Shown here: positions 1-8,254 of the stretch, piece by piece | How the letters are laid out: every line of letters starts with the position of its first letter | Position numbering within the stretch: position 1 is the stretch's first letter | Origin: Flavipsychrobacter stenotrophus | GTDB taxonomy: Bacteria > Bacteroidota > Bacteroidia > Chitinophagales > Chitinophagaceae | Length of the DNA stretch: 16,296 nucleotides | Direction: 5' to 3' | Assembly (NCBI GenBank): GCA_947371715.1 | Contig: CANBQQ010000025.1 | Span: forward strand, 1-16,296 | Made by a program: the position numbers and the translations under genes | Notes under the pieces: generated by a model | The model's input: only the letters and a program-made list of their open reading frames with translations | Told to the model about the DNA's origin: nothing | The model's database searches: none

Positions 1-1
1 C

Positions 2-1009
2 TGGTGGCTCGTAGCAGGTGTTATCATGATCATTATCCAGACCCTCCTTGGTGGCGTTACCCGCCTTACCGGCTCAGGTCTCTCCATCACCGAGTGGAAA
101 CCCATTATGGGCGCTCTGCCACCAATGAATGAGCAGGAATGGAACAAGGCCTTTGATGGTTACAAGCAAATTGGCCAGTACAAATTCCTCAACAGCGATT
201 TTACGCTGCACGATTTCAAGCTCATATTTTTCTGGGAATGGTTTCACCGCCTTTGGGCACGCCTGCTGGGCGTGGTCTTCCTCATAGGCTTCGTTTACTT
301 CCTGGTGAAGCAATATTTCAGCAAAGAGATGATCAAACCATTTATCATCTTGTTCCTACTGGGGGCAATGCAGGGCCTCATAGGCTGGATAATGGTAGCC
401 AGCGGCTTGAATGATGAGAACCTCTACGTTAACCATATCAAACTATCTGCCCACTTTGTGTCTGCAATGGTACTGGCTTGTTATACTTTATGGTTTGCCC
501 TGCAACTGTTGATACCGGAAGAGAAGCGAGTGGTCAACAAGAACCTGCAAAATTTCACAATAGCCGTTATCCTCATTCTGTTTGTACAACTTACCTATGG
601 CGCATTTATGGCGGGTCTCAAAGCCGCTATGGCCGCGGCAACTTGGCCTACCATCAATGGTATGTGGCTACCGGATACGCTTGCTCACAACAGCCTTATC
701 AACGACAAAATAAACGTACACTTCATTCACCGTGGCCTTGCTTATGTGTTGCTTACAGTTATCATCATCTGGTTTGTAAAAACCACAGCTACAGCCCGCT
801 TCAACAACTTGCTGCGCAGCACCCGCTTATGGCCAATGGTATTGGTAAGCCTGCAAGTGGTATTGGGTATCATCACCGTCATCAGCGCGCCACATATCGT
901 CATGGGCAAATTCGGTTTGTTCGAATCCCTCGCGGAGCTGCACCAGCTTGTAGCTATGTTCCTGTTGATGGCACTTGTTGTGAATTTGTATGTGGTGAAG
1001 AGGAGGTAG
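2..1009 (+). CDS. ctaA: Heme A synthase (CtaA/Cox15 family), 5' end outside window
   Basis: Integral inner-membrane enzyme that oxidises the C8 methyl of heme O to a formyl group, making heme A for aa3-type cytochrome oxidases. The frame is open to the left edge, and the residues before the first in-window ATG (position 26) continue the family's first membrane helix, so that ATG is internal and the gene is cut by the window. Numbering from that Met, the family motifs are LTGSGLSITEWKP (14-26), EWFHR (His74), the pair His137/His143 in VNHIKLSAH, VHFIHRG (His232/His235) and ELHQL (His306). These are the expected heme-ligand histidines of the two four-helix halves. About seven hydrophobic helices are visible. 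A ctaB (heme O synthase) neighbour would be expected to the left but cannot be seen. Very secure family call. Confidence 0.95.
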   Translation, partial: WWLVAGVIMIIIQTLLGGVTRLTGSGLSITEWKPIMGALPPMNEQEWNKAFDGYKQIGQYKFLNSDFTLHDFKLIFFWEWFHRLWARLLGVVFLIGFVYFLVKQYFSKEMIKPFIILFLLGAMQGLIGWIMVASGLNDENLYVNHIKLSAHFVSAMVLACYTLWFALQLLIPEEKRVVNKNLQNFTIAVILILFVQLTYGAFMAGLKAAMAAATWPTINGMWLPDTLAHNSLINDKINVHFIHRGLAYVLLTVIIIWFVKTTATARFNNLLRSTRLWPMVLVSLQVVLGIITVISAPHIVMGKFGLFESLAELHQLVAMFLLMALVVNLYVVKRR

Positions 1010-1061
1010 GCGGACATATTTAATTGCCGCAGGATTTTATTGTCATTGTTAAATTATCTGT

Positions 1062-1089
1062 GTTAAAGCCCGCAGCCGCGGGCTTTAAC
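1062..1089 (+). terminator. Hairpin after ctaA
   Basis: Perfect 12-bp stem (GTTAAAGCCCGC, 1062-1073) with a 4-nt AGCC loop and its complement at 1078-1089, lying 53 nt past the ctaA stop. No clear T-run follows, so it may be a weak terminator or a transcript-stabilising hairpin. Confidence 0.55.
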
Positions 1090-1143
1090 AATATTTATAC
1101 TTGCCCAACGTTAGTTTTACTTCTATAAAAACTCCATCCTCCC

Positions 1144-2688
1144 ATGACAAGAACATTACTCGGCATTACGATGCTATCCCTGTGCATTACTGCACAGGCG
1201 CAGGCCCAATCAACGCAAAAGCGCATAGCGCCCAACTGCAAAACAGCCATTCAGCAAATCAGAGCGCAACACGTTCATGATGCACTGCTCAACCAACTGG
1301 TAGGCAATGGTCAGCGCGTTGCCGCATCAAAAACCACATCTACTGTTACCGACGAGCGACTCATAGCCCAAAGTAGCTATGGTTTTTTCGACACCTCTAC
1401 CATCACCCCCAGCCCTGCCGTATGGATAGCTACCGATAGTGCCACATATCACTATTCAGGTCAGCGTGGCTCTTATTACAACTACAACAGCTTAACTTAC
1501 GTTAACTACTACCAGTTGTATAACAGTATCTTCCTTGGCCAGGGGCATATCATAGGCATGCGCGATAAAGACAATAAGCCGGAGATACTCAGTGATTCCA
1601 GTAGGTTTTATTCGCTGATTTCATCAGACACCTTAGAGTATTATGAAACAGCCCATTCTACATACGATGCTGCGGACAACTTCACCAAATATGTTGAAGA
1701 CTATCCGGCATTTGCATATAGCTCTACCCTTATCAATACATTTGGCGCCAACGGCATCACCTCTTCATTGTCTATAGATAATGCTTCAACCACTATGGAC
1801 ACTATGGAGTACAGGACACTCGACTATACAGGCAGCCATATCAGTGCCGACAGCACAGAGAGCAAGGCTTCCGGCATGTGGGAACATCAGGGTAGTTTCA
1901 CGTATACTTACGATGCTTCAGGCAAGGCCACCAGAATATCACAATGGGTCTACGATAACACAATAGCAATACCATGGTACGAAAATGCGAGATATGATCT
2001 TGAATATTACCCCGGCGACCAATTTAAAAAGGCGACAGTGAGCTATGCTTCGGTCTCTTCACCGTTGACTATCAATGAGGTAGACTCTTTCTCCTGGACC
2101 ACCGGCATACCTTACTATACCGGCATTAGCTCCACTTATTATAGTACTGGCGGCACTCCTGTTAGTGCTTCTACACAGGTAAAGCATGTATCGCCAACCA
2201 ACCAGTTGCCCGATTCTGTTTATTCACTCCAGTATGATCTTACAACTCCTGACACTTTCTTCAGAGCATTAAACGTGTATACATACGACACCTATAACAA
2301 GCCTACCGACGATGTTGCGTATACCAATCATGTAGGTGGCACTGCTTATGATAGTGTTACATCACACCAGCACTACTACTACCAGACCTACACCCGCGAT
2401 GCAACTGGTGTAAATACAGTATCAGCGCATACAACTAACATCAGCATATACCCTAATCCTGCCAACAACGAGTTGTATATTGCTCAGAGCAACGCCACTG
2501 CAGGTAACGATGTTGCAGCGATAAAGATCTTCAATATCACCGGTCAGTTGGTCGTCAACACGGCTTGTACCACCACAGGAGGCAAGGCACAGGTAGCTAT
2601 CGATCAATTGCCACAGGGCACTTATATGATCGTATTACAAAACGCAAACGGTGCTATGCTTCACACAGAAAAAATAGTGAAACTATAG
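1144..2688 (+). CDS. Secreted T9SS type A sorting domain protein, function unknown
   Basis: A 514-residue secreted protein of unknown function. Residues 1-22 form a Sec signal peptide ending in AQAQAQS. The C-terminal ~80 residues are a type A T9SS sorting domain: ISIYPNPANNELYI, then IKIFNITGQLV, then LPQGTYMIVLQNANG, ending KIVKL. The protein should therefore cross the outer membrane through the type IX system and be anchored on or released from the surface. The middle is rich in Tyr, Ser and Thr, with short Tyr-Asp strands such as FTYTYDASGKATRISQWVYDN split by about 20-30 residues, reminiscent of YD/RHS-type beta repeats but too irregular to assign. No catalytic motif was seen. It stands alone, between the ctaA hairpin and its own terminator. 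Confidence 0.88.
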   Translation: MTRTLLGITMLSLCITAQAQAQSTQKRIAPNCKTAIQQIRAQHVHDALLNQLVGNGQRVAASKTTSTVTDERLIAQSSYGFFDTSTITPSPAVWIATDSATYHYSGQRGSYYNYNSLTYVNYYQLYNSIFLGQGHIIGMRDKDNKPEILSDSSRFYSLISSDTLEYYETAHSTYDAADNFTKYVEDYPAFAYSSTLINTFGANGITSSLSIDNASTTMDTMEYRTLDYTGSHISADSTESKASGMWEHQGSFTYTYDASGKATRISQWVYDNTIAIPWYENARYDLEYYPGDQFKKATVSYASVSSPLTINEVDSFSWTTGIPYYTGISSTYYSTGGTPVSASTQVKHVSPTNQLPDSVYSLQYDLTTPDTFFRALNVYTYDTYNKPTDDVAYTNHVGGTAYDSVTSHQHYYYQTYTRDATGVNTVSAHTTNISIYPNPANNELYIAQSNATAGNDVAAIKIFNITGQLVVNTACTTTGGKAQVAIDQLPQGTYMIVLQNANGAMLHTEKIVKL

Positions 2689-2713
2689 TCAGGCATTACA
2701 ATTCATTTACACG

Positions 2714-2750
2714 CAGGGGGCAAGACAAACGTCTCGCCCCCTGTTTTATT
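2714..2750 (+). terminator. Rho-independent terminator of the T9SS gene
   Basis: Thirteen-base arms at 2714-2726 and 2731-2743 (one A/C mismatch), AAAC loop, followed by TTTTATT. It starts 26 nt after the stop of the T9SS protein gene. The GC-rich stem with a T-tract is typical. Confidence 0.85.
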
Positions 2751-2852
2751 ATGTTGGATAGATTCCCGTTACTCCAGTCAGGACATAAAAATTGGTCTTT
2801 ACATGTCATTACCTTGTTTGGACAATGTCGTTGGCCAAATGATTTTTAGCCA

Positions 2853-2931
2853 GCCCTGAAAGGGCGAAATATCACAGCCGAGGGTGGAGCCCTCGGTTAA
2901 AAGAGTACAAAACACAAAGCCCTGACGGGGC
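2853..2931. repeat. REP-like intergenic repeat with three hairpins
   Basis: Three short hairpins in 79 bp: GCCC-TGAAA-GGGC (2853-2865), CCGAGGG-TGGAG-CCCTCGG (2878-2896) and GCCC-TGACG-GGGC (2919-2931). The first and last are near-copies, each followed by GAAA. From memory, extragenic elements of this look are common in Bacteroidota genomes. The rest of the 338-nt gap (2689-3026) holds only the upstream terminator and a weak TATATTTT box at 2986-2993. Confidence 0.6.
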
Positions 2932-3026
2932 GAAACAACTTAACCACCATTAAACAAACCCACCGGCATAATCTTCAAAACTTTCTATATTTTTACTGCC
3001 TATACATTAATCCGAATACGTTCATT

Positions 3027-3635
3027 ATGAAGGGCTTGAAACCATATATCCTTACTTTGTTGCCGTTCATTTTTACCGGCATAGTATTCACATCATCGTG
3101 TATCAAACGAAAGAACAATGTAATTGCTATCACCCCCGCATTGCTGGAACGCTTCAGCTACAAGCCCGGCTCTTACTGGATAATGCGTGACTCTATTACG
3201 GGAAGAATAGATAGCTTTTATATCACATCTTCTGTCAGCAATAATATTAGTTTACGTGCAGGACTTGAAGTGCAGAATGTTGTAGCACAAATGCAACAGC
3301 TAAGTGCAGATAAAGCAGACACCTCCCGGTGGGAATTCCGGTATGTAAAAAATCAACTATCCCTGAATGTACTGAGCAAGACATATCCGGGTGTTTATTA
3401 TCCATGTGGTTACATGCTATACCCTTTAACCATTAGTCATCCCACATTTCAACTCAACGCCTACTACTATGCCGATGTCAATGAAAGCAACATAGTCGAC
3501 GACTCAACCCGGAAATACAACAATAGCCTGTTCCTCAACGAGGCAAACGGCCTTATTAAAATGCGCCTCAATCACCCTTCCGATTCCCAGAAACACTTTG
3601 TGTGGGAATTGCTCAGAAAGAATATTGTTTTGTAA
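3027..3635 (+). CDS. Small lipoprotein, function unknown
   Basis: A 202-residue predicted lipoprotein. The N-terminus has a hydrophobic stretch (residues 7-22) ending in the lipobox F-T-S-S-Cys25, so the mature protein would be lipid-anchored at Cys25. The next recognisable feature is YKPGSYWIMRDSITGRIDSF (45-64), a pattern I have seen in many unnamed Bacteroidota lipoproteins. No enzymatic motif is visible. It is followed after 14 nt by the GYF_2-like gene, so the two are probably co-transcribed. A weak TATATTTT -7-like box lies about 35 nt upstream. Confidence 0.8.
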   Translation: MKGLKPYILTLLPFIFTGIVFTSSCIKRKNNVIAITPALLERFSYKPGSYWIMRDSITGRIDSFYITSSVSNNISLRAGLEVQNVVAQMQQLSADKADTSRWEFRYVKNQLSLNVLSKTYPGVYYPCGYMLYPLTISHPTFQLNAYYYADVNESNIVDDSTRKYNNSLFLNEANGLIKMRLNHPSDSQKHFVWELLRKNIVL

Positions 3636-3649
3636 AAGCAATTCCCATC

Positions 3650-4084
3650 ATGAGGTACTATTACAAACAAGCCGGACAAATACTGGGTCCTCTGGAAGTT
3701 GAAGAACTACTGGAGGAAGTAAGTGATGAAACGCTTGTGCGTGCTGAATTTGGTATGCCTGAATACTTGCCGCTCTATAAAACTTCAATATTAGAAGACT
3801 ATAAGGCATTACTACCTAAGCCGGAAGTGAAGAAGCCAAAAGGGAAAAATGTGCTGGGCATAACCGGCTTTGCAGGAGCTGTGGTCTTTATTTTTCATTT
3901 GCTGCATGTTTCCACTATATTCAATCATGCCAACCCTTTGTTTGTGGGGGCGCCTGCAACATCAGTTACAATTATCGACAGTTCCATACCACAGCCATAT
4001 AGGGACTCTCTGAAAAAAATAATTGAAGCAGATACATTAACAAGAGCTGAGGCTATAAAGTTGATCAATGAAAGTGGACGGTAA
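3650..4084 (+). CDS. GYF_2-like domain membrane protein
   Basis: 144 residues. The start is placed at ATG 3650 rather than the in-frame ATG at 3602, because 3602 lies inside the preceding gene and the domain begins at once with MRYYYKQAGQILGPLEVEEL. Residues 2-42 resemble a GYF_2 domain: aromatic-YY, GP, a 'TLV' strand, then GMPEYLPLY where the family has GM..W. Such domains are thought to mediate protein interactions, and in bacteria often precede a membrane segment. Here a basic stretch (KPEVKKPKGK) leads to one transmembrane helix (about 70-92), and a polar C-terminal tail follows. The gene lies 14 nt after the lipoprotein stop and 68 nt before the metallopeptidase-like gene. Function unknown. 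Confidence 0.75.
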   Translation: MRYYYKQAGQILGPLEVEELLEEVSDETLVRAEFGMPEYLPLYKTSILEDYKALLPKPEVKKPKGKNVLGITGFAGAVVFIFHLLHVSTIFNHANPLFVGAPATSVTIIDSSIPQPYRDSLKKIIEADTLTRAEAIKLINESGR

Positions 4085-4152
4085 CAGGACTTTTAATATT
4101 TAACCTTCTTTTGCAGTAATGATCATTATTTTACTTCTCTAAATCAGAACGT

Positions 4153-5583
4153 ATGAAGGAGCGTATCTTAACACTACTACTCATAATAACTACATATACA
4201 CTAAATGCGCAGTCGCTTATCAGCTTTAAAGAAAGCAAGCCACTGAGTATACTTGCGTTTTTAAAAACAGCATCTGGTAGCGGAGATATGTCCCGCACAC
4301 TTGCCGAATATATAGTCAATAATGTTCCTGCAGAAGACAAGGTGAAGTTTACCGCTGTAATACAGGACTACAGAAACCTTGGGCTCGACTACAGCTATAC
4401 CATACCGGGTTACCCCGATAGCAGGCCCCGTCCACGAACTACATTGGATCTCATTATTATAGCTGCAGTCCAAACAAAAGATGAACCCGATTTTATGCGG
4501 CGTATAATAGGATTATTGCCCAATGAAACCTGGCTGCGGCTCCGAAAGGTGATGAACGATGCCGCACCATACTATGATAAGATGCTCGGCAAACCTTATG
4601 CTAAAGCGATGGGTAGTCAGCTGGCGGCATTACAGCAATACAACACGCGACTAGATAGCATTTTCAACAAGCTAAACCACTTTTATGGTAGCACCTGGAG
4701 TAAAGATGTCCCTTTTACTGTAGCCATATACCCCGTGCCGGGCAAGAGAGGCAACACTACTGCAACCCCTCATAGTAATAGTCTTGTTCTTGCTGTGCTT
4801 ACCGAAGAAAAGGATTATGATATGCGGGTAAGCGTAGCGGTTCATGAGATATGCCATGTACTGTATGGTGAGCAGCCGCTTACATTGCAAACATCAATGG
4901 ACAGATGGTTTGCCACTAGTAAAGATCCTAATGCTCTGTTCGCATATAACTATATAGACGAGGCACTGGCTACCGCATGTGGCAACGGTTGGGCTTATGA
5001 GCAATTGAGCGGTAAAGAAGATAAAACTGGCTGGTATGACAATGAGTATATAAATACTTTTGGTCACGCCATATACCCAATGGTCAAAGAATATATTGCA
5101 GCTAACAACCAGTTGGACAGTGCATTTGTACATAAGGCTATAGCATTATTCAGTAACAGGTTTCCGGTAGCGTACAAAAACTACCAGAACCTGATGAACA
5201 AGGTCAACATTTATACAGACGCCGCAACACAACAGGATTTTGGAAACATCAATGGTGTCATCCGTAAGTATTATCGCATCACAAGTTCTTATGGTTCTTA
5301 CCCTATATTAGAATCTATGCAGCAACTCGATCAGGCAACAGGTACACAGTTCTTTATAGTTTATAGAGATCATGCGGCCAACTATAAGTTGCTCTGTGAG
5401 CGATTTCGGCAACTCAGTTCTTTCAAGCCGGAAGCAGAAGGAGTGATCAGTTTCTTTGATGATCAAAAACGCCCGGTGATAATTCTCAACGCAAAAGATA
5501 GCAGTAGGATAGATAGGGCACTTGCAGTTATGCAGCGCGCCGGAGAGGTGAATAGTAGTAAAGAGTTTACGCCGCTTGAATAA
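4153..5583 (+). CDS. Secreted HExxH protein, probable zinc metallopeptidase
   Basis: 476 residues with a Sec signal peptide (cleavage likely after NAQ, residue 20). The key feature is VAVHEICHVLYGE: His231, Glu232 and His235 form an HExxH zinc site, preceded by the small and hydrophobic residues usual in zincins. A candidate third ligand is Glu270 in NYIDEALATACG, 35 residues downstream, the gluzincin layout. Export to the periplasm or outside is expected; there is no T9SS domain and no lipobox Cys. The remaining sequence is not assignable to a peptidase family by eye, and the substrate is unknown. It runs convergently into the arylsulfotransferase-like gene with a 13-nt gap and no terminator in between. 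It could be a catalytically weak relative, but all the ligands are present. Confidence 0.78.
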   Translation: MKERILTLLLIITTYTLNAQSLISFKESKPLSILAFLKTASGSGDMSRTLAEYIVNNVPAEDKVKFTAVIQDYRNLGLDYSYTIPGYPDSRPRPRTTLDLIIIAAVQTKDEPDFMRRIIGLLPNETWLRLRKVMNDAAPYYDKMLGKPYAKAMGSQLAALQQYNTRLDSIFNKLNHFYGSTWSKDVPFTVAIYPVPGKRGNTTATPHSNSLVLAVLTEEKDYDMRVSVAVHEICHVLYGEQPLTLQTSMDRWFATSKDPNALFAYNYIDEALATACGNGWAYEQLSGKEDKTGWYDNEYINTFGHAIYPMVKEYIAANNQLDSAFVHKAIALFSNRFPVAYKNYQNLMNKVNIYTDAATQQDFGNINGVIRKYYRITSSYGSYPILESMQQLDQATGTQFFIVYRDHAANYKLLCERFRQLSSFKPEAEGVISFFDDQKRPVIILNAKDSSRIDRALAVMQRAGEVNSSKEFTPLE

Positions 5584-5596
5584 GCAGGGCGGGGTA

Positions 5597-7225
5597 TTAT
5601 TTGGTGACTATTATTTTATCAACAGTTCTCTTGTTCTTACAGTTCATGGATAGGTAGTACAGGCCTGCGGGCAAATATTGAAGATCCAATTCGTGCGTTT
5701 TTGTTGCCCATGATTGTAAGATCATAACCTGCCCGATTGCATTGAATAATATAACATCACTGATCTCGCCGGTAATGGATTTTATAAATAAATGGTCTGA
5801 GGCAGGGTTTGGACTTATCTTAATGTTGTCACGTTCAATGTTCTGAACATCCGTAAGATCGCAGGTATAGGCCGTAGGGTTTATCTCTATTGGCGCTCCT
5901 GCAATTAGTGAATGTCCGGAAAACCCGCTGTAGTTAGACGGATAGAATGAGCACCTGAAAACGGCATTTTGTGCAGGCGTAGTGCCCTGTGTCATTGGTC
6001 CTGTATTTTTTACCGGATTAATGTAATCCCACACTTTATTGCGCGCAGTGTCGATCTCAAAAAAATCTCCTGAGGGACCATCGCATATCAGCACATTCCC
6101 GTTTGCCAATTGTTGCGCTCCCGATATGTTTGTTGCGAAGAGATCTGTTGGCGTTGCGGCAGTGTATGTCCAGTACGATGTAGTCGGTAAATAAGGCAAG
6201 GTGCTGGTATACGTGCCACTTGTATTTACCGGTGGGTCTATTATCTCTACAGATGAATAGTTGGTAGCTGCGGGCAGTCCGTGACCATTGTTGAATATCA
6301 TTATTTTGCCGGCATCGGGCAAGCCGCTTTCTATCCAATGCGCATTGTGTTGTCCCCATAATTTTTCATCGGCCGCTGTACCATTGCCGTAAGCTGCAGG
6401 GTTTCCCCATCGGTAAAGGAGATCACCACCCTTACCCGATGTGCCACCGGCATGTGCGGCTGCCTGCGCGGTTGTGGTACTGTGGTCAATGATCCAGATC
6501 TCTCCGAAATTGTGATTGCTGATCATTACCTGGTCGAGCGCAGGGTTGTAATCTATGGCATTAAAATGTAGCCAGTCGGTTTGCGTTGTGGCTGCATAAT
6601 TCAGATCAATTAATTGCGGGTTGTTGGCAACAGTTCCGTAGTAAGGCATTGTATTATCATAGTCCTGTACCAGGTGATCCCATACATGCCACTCCCATAC
6701 TATTGTTGCGGAGTTGGTACCCGATGGGTGCAGCTCTATTATTTTCTCGCTCCACAGCGTAGCGCCTGTTAGTGCAGGGTTACGGCCTGCTCCAATAGCA
6801 TCTGCAGATGATTTCAATTCCCATACAATGGCCAGTATATTTCCATTGGGTAGTTGTTTTATGTCGTGGTGCTGGCATTGTGTTGTGTCTGATATTGTGT
6901 AGATCCACTGAACAGTTCCGTCCCATGCCAGTTTCTCAATTATGCCGCCGGTACCACCCGCAGTAAAAACAGAATTGCCTGTGTTGCCGGGTCTTAACAG
7001 TGTGCCATCGGCTAAGATATACACAGACTGCGAGGGCTTGTAACTACTATTCCAGCTGTGAACAAGGCGGCCACACTTATTGATAAGGTAGGTGGTAGTG
7101 TAAGTAATGGGCGCAAAGAGAACGTAGCCATCATCATTGCCGCCATTACTGTGTTGAATAAGCCCTATTGTCTGTGCATTGAGCAGCGACGGAAGGAATA
7201 ATAAGGTAAGTAGTAATTTCTTCAA
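5597..7225 (-). CDS. Arylsulfotransferase-like secreted protein with T9SS sorting domain (TTG start)
   Basis: 542 residues when started at TTG 7225-7223, which gives a compact signal peptide (MKKLLLTLLFLPSLLNAQ). The only other candidate is TTG at 7264; an in-frame TAA at 7270-7268 excludes anything longer, and no ATG precedes the signal peptide. The body resembles the bacterial arylsulfotransferase (ASST) propeller family: QHHDIKQLPNGN (118-129), WLHFNAIDYNP (218-228), ISNHNFGEIW (235-244), RWGNP (272-276), GQHNAHW (291-297) and IFNNG (310-314). These family proteins transfer sulfate between phenolic compounds through a catalytic His; which His acts here cannot be fixed by eye. The last ~75 residues are a T9SS domain (IKISPNPASDHLFI, ending KIIVTK), so the protein is secreted or surface-attached. 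An internal VFRCSFYPSNYSG segment precedes it. Confidence 0.85.
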   Translation of the reverse strand: MKKLLLTLLFLPSLLNAQTIGLIQHSNGGNDDGYVLFAPITYTTTYLINKCGRLVHSWNSSYKPSQSVYILADGTLLRPGNTGNSVFTAGGTGGIIEKLAWDGTVQWIYTISDTTQCQHHDIKQLPNGNILAIVWELKSSADAIGAGRNPALTGATLWSEKIIELHPSGTNSATIVWEWHVWDHLVQDYDNTMPYYGTVANNPQLIDLNYAATTQTDWLHFNAIDYNPALDQVMISNHNFGEIWIIDHSTTTAQAAAHAGGTSGKGGDLLYRWGNPAAYGNGTAADEKLWGQHNAHWIESGLPDAGKIMIFNNGHGLPAATNYSSVEIIDPPVNTSGTYTSTLPYLPTTSYWTYTAATPTDLFATNISGAQQLANGNVLICDGPSGDFFEIDTARNKVWDYINPVKNTGPMTQGTTPAQNAVFRCSFYPSNYSGFSGHSLIAGAPIEINPTAYTCDLTDVQNIERDNIKISPNPASDHLFIKSITGEISDVILFNAIGQVMILQSWATKTHELDLQYLPAGLYYLSMNCKNKRTVDKIIVTK

Positions 7226-7327
7226 AGCAATTGATTTTTTACTTTGATAGCAAATGACTGCCAAAGTTTAACGCGATAGAAAATCAGTGATGTGAGATGT
7301 GCAAGCCGTCGGTAGTCTTTGCCTTTT

Positions 7328-8140
7328 CTATTCCATAAACACATCCTTAAATGCCACATCAGCTGTAATGACCGCTCTTGTGTTCTTAGGGAAGATACCG
7401 TACAAAGATGAGCCGCTACCACTCATAGACGCATAGATAGCACCCTGTTCGTAGAGTTGATTTTTTATAGTTGCCAGCACAGGGTGGTGGTTAAACACCG
7501 GTGTTTCAAAATCATTACTGATCGTTCCTTTCCAGCGGTTTACCGGCAATGTGCCCAGGTGTTGCAGGTCGAATGGTGCAGACTTTGGCACCATCATACC
7601 AAAGGCATCTCTGGTAGATACATGTACTTTGGGGCAGATGAGTTGTATACTATAGGCCGAAAGATCCAGCGCAATGTTGGTCATTTGTTCGCCGCGCCCT
7701 GTAGCCAGTTGCGGCGTATTGTAAATAAAGAATGGGCAGTCGCTGCCCAGCTCCAGTGCCATGGCGGCCAGTGTTACCTTGTCTATATGCAGGTTGCAAA
7801 AATCATTGATAAGCTTCAGCATAAACGCTCCGTCAGCAGAGCCTCCACCTAATCCTGCTCCCATAGGGATAGCCTTGTGCAAGTAGATGTTGAGCGCGGG
7901 TATCTTGCCCGGAAAGCGTTCCGTTAATATCTTGTAGGCCTTCCATACCAGGTTTTCCTGCAGGTTGCTGCCTACTTTTAATCCACTCAGGTGTAGCTGT
8001 GTTTCAGTAGCAGGTACTATCTCCAGTGAGTCGTGAAAAGACACCGGGTAGAAGATAGTTTCAATATCGTGATACCCATCATCGCGGCGGCGCGTGACGT
8101 ATAGTCCGATGTTGATCTTAGAATTTGGAAAACACAGCAT
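7328..8140 (-). CDS. ispE: 4-diphosphocytidyl-2-C-methyl-D-erythritol kinase
   Basis: Cytosolic GHMP-family kinase that phosphorylates CDP-ME at the 2-hydroxyl, the fourth step of the MEP isoprenoid pathway. The start is ATG 8140, giving MLCFPNSKINIGLYVT, the usual IspE beginning; the frame extends 25 codons further up but that stretch is unlike the family. At 270 residues the length is normal. Visible motifs: Lys8 in the KIN strand, the ATP loop PMGAGLGGGSADG (92-104), GSDCPFF with catalytic-type Asp134 (132-138), and the third GHMP motif SMSGSGSSLYG (238-248). It is divergent from the ABC ATPase gene, with 114 nt between the starts, and lies about 100 nt upstream of the arylsulfotransferase-like gene on the same strand. 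Confidence 0.95.
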   Translation of the reverse strand: MLCFPNSKINIGLYVTRRRDDGYHDIETIFYPVSFHDSLEIVPATETQLHLSGLKVGSNLQENLVWKAYKILTERFPGKIPALNIYLHKAIPMGAGLGGGSADGAFMLKLINDFCNLHIDKVTLAAMALELGSDCPFFIYNTPQLATGRGEQMTNIALDLSAYSIQLICPKVHVSTRDAFGMMVPKSAPFDLQHLGTLPVNRWKGTISNDFETPVFNHHPVLATIKNQLYEQGAIYASMSGSGSSLYGIFPKNTRAVITADVAFKDVFME

Positions 8141-8254
8141 AAAGCAGGTGAAATTATATGTATTTTTGGAACGGGTAAATAATTTCTGCAGTCTAAATGT
8201 ACAAAGTAAGGACAAAGAAAAACACCTGTTGCCTATAAAGATCGATACAAAATA

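Noticed and set aside
3602..3650. Longer start for the GYF_2-like protein at 3602
   Set aside because: It would overlap the lipoprotein gene by 34 nt and add residues unlike the domain; ATG 3650 begins exactly at the domain.
8141..8215. Longer start for ispE at 8215
   Set aside because: The extra 25 residues do not resemble IspE, which typically starts a few residues before the KIN strand, as with ATG 8140.
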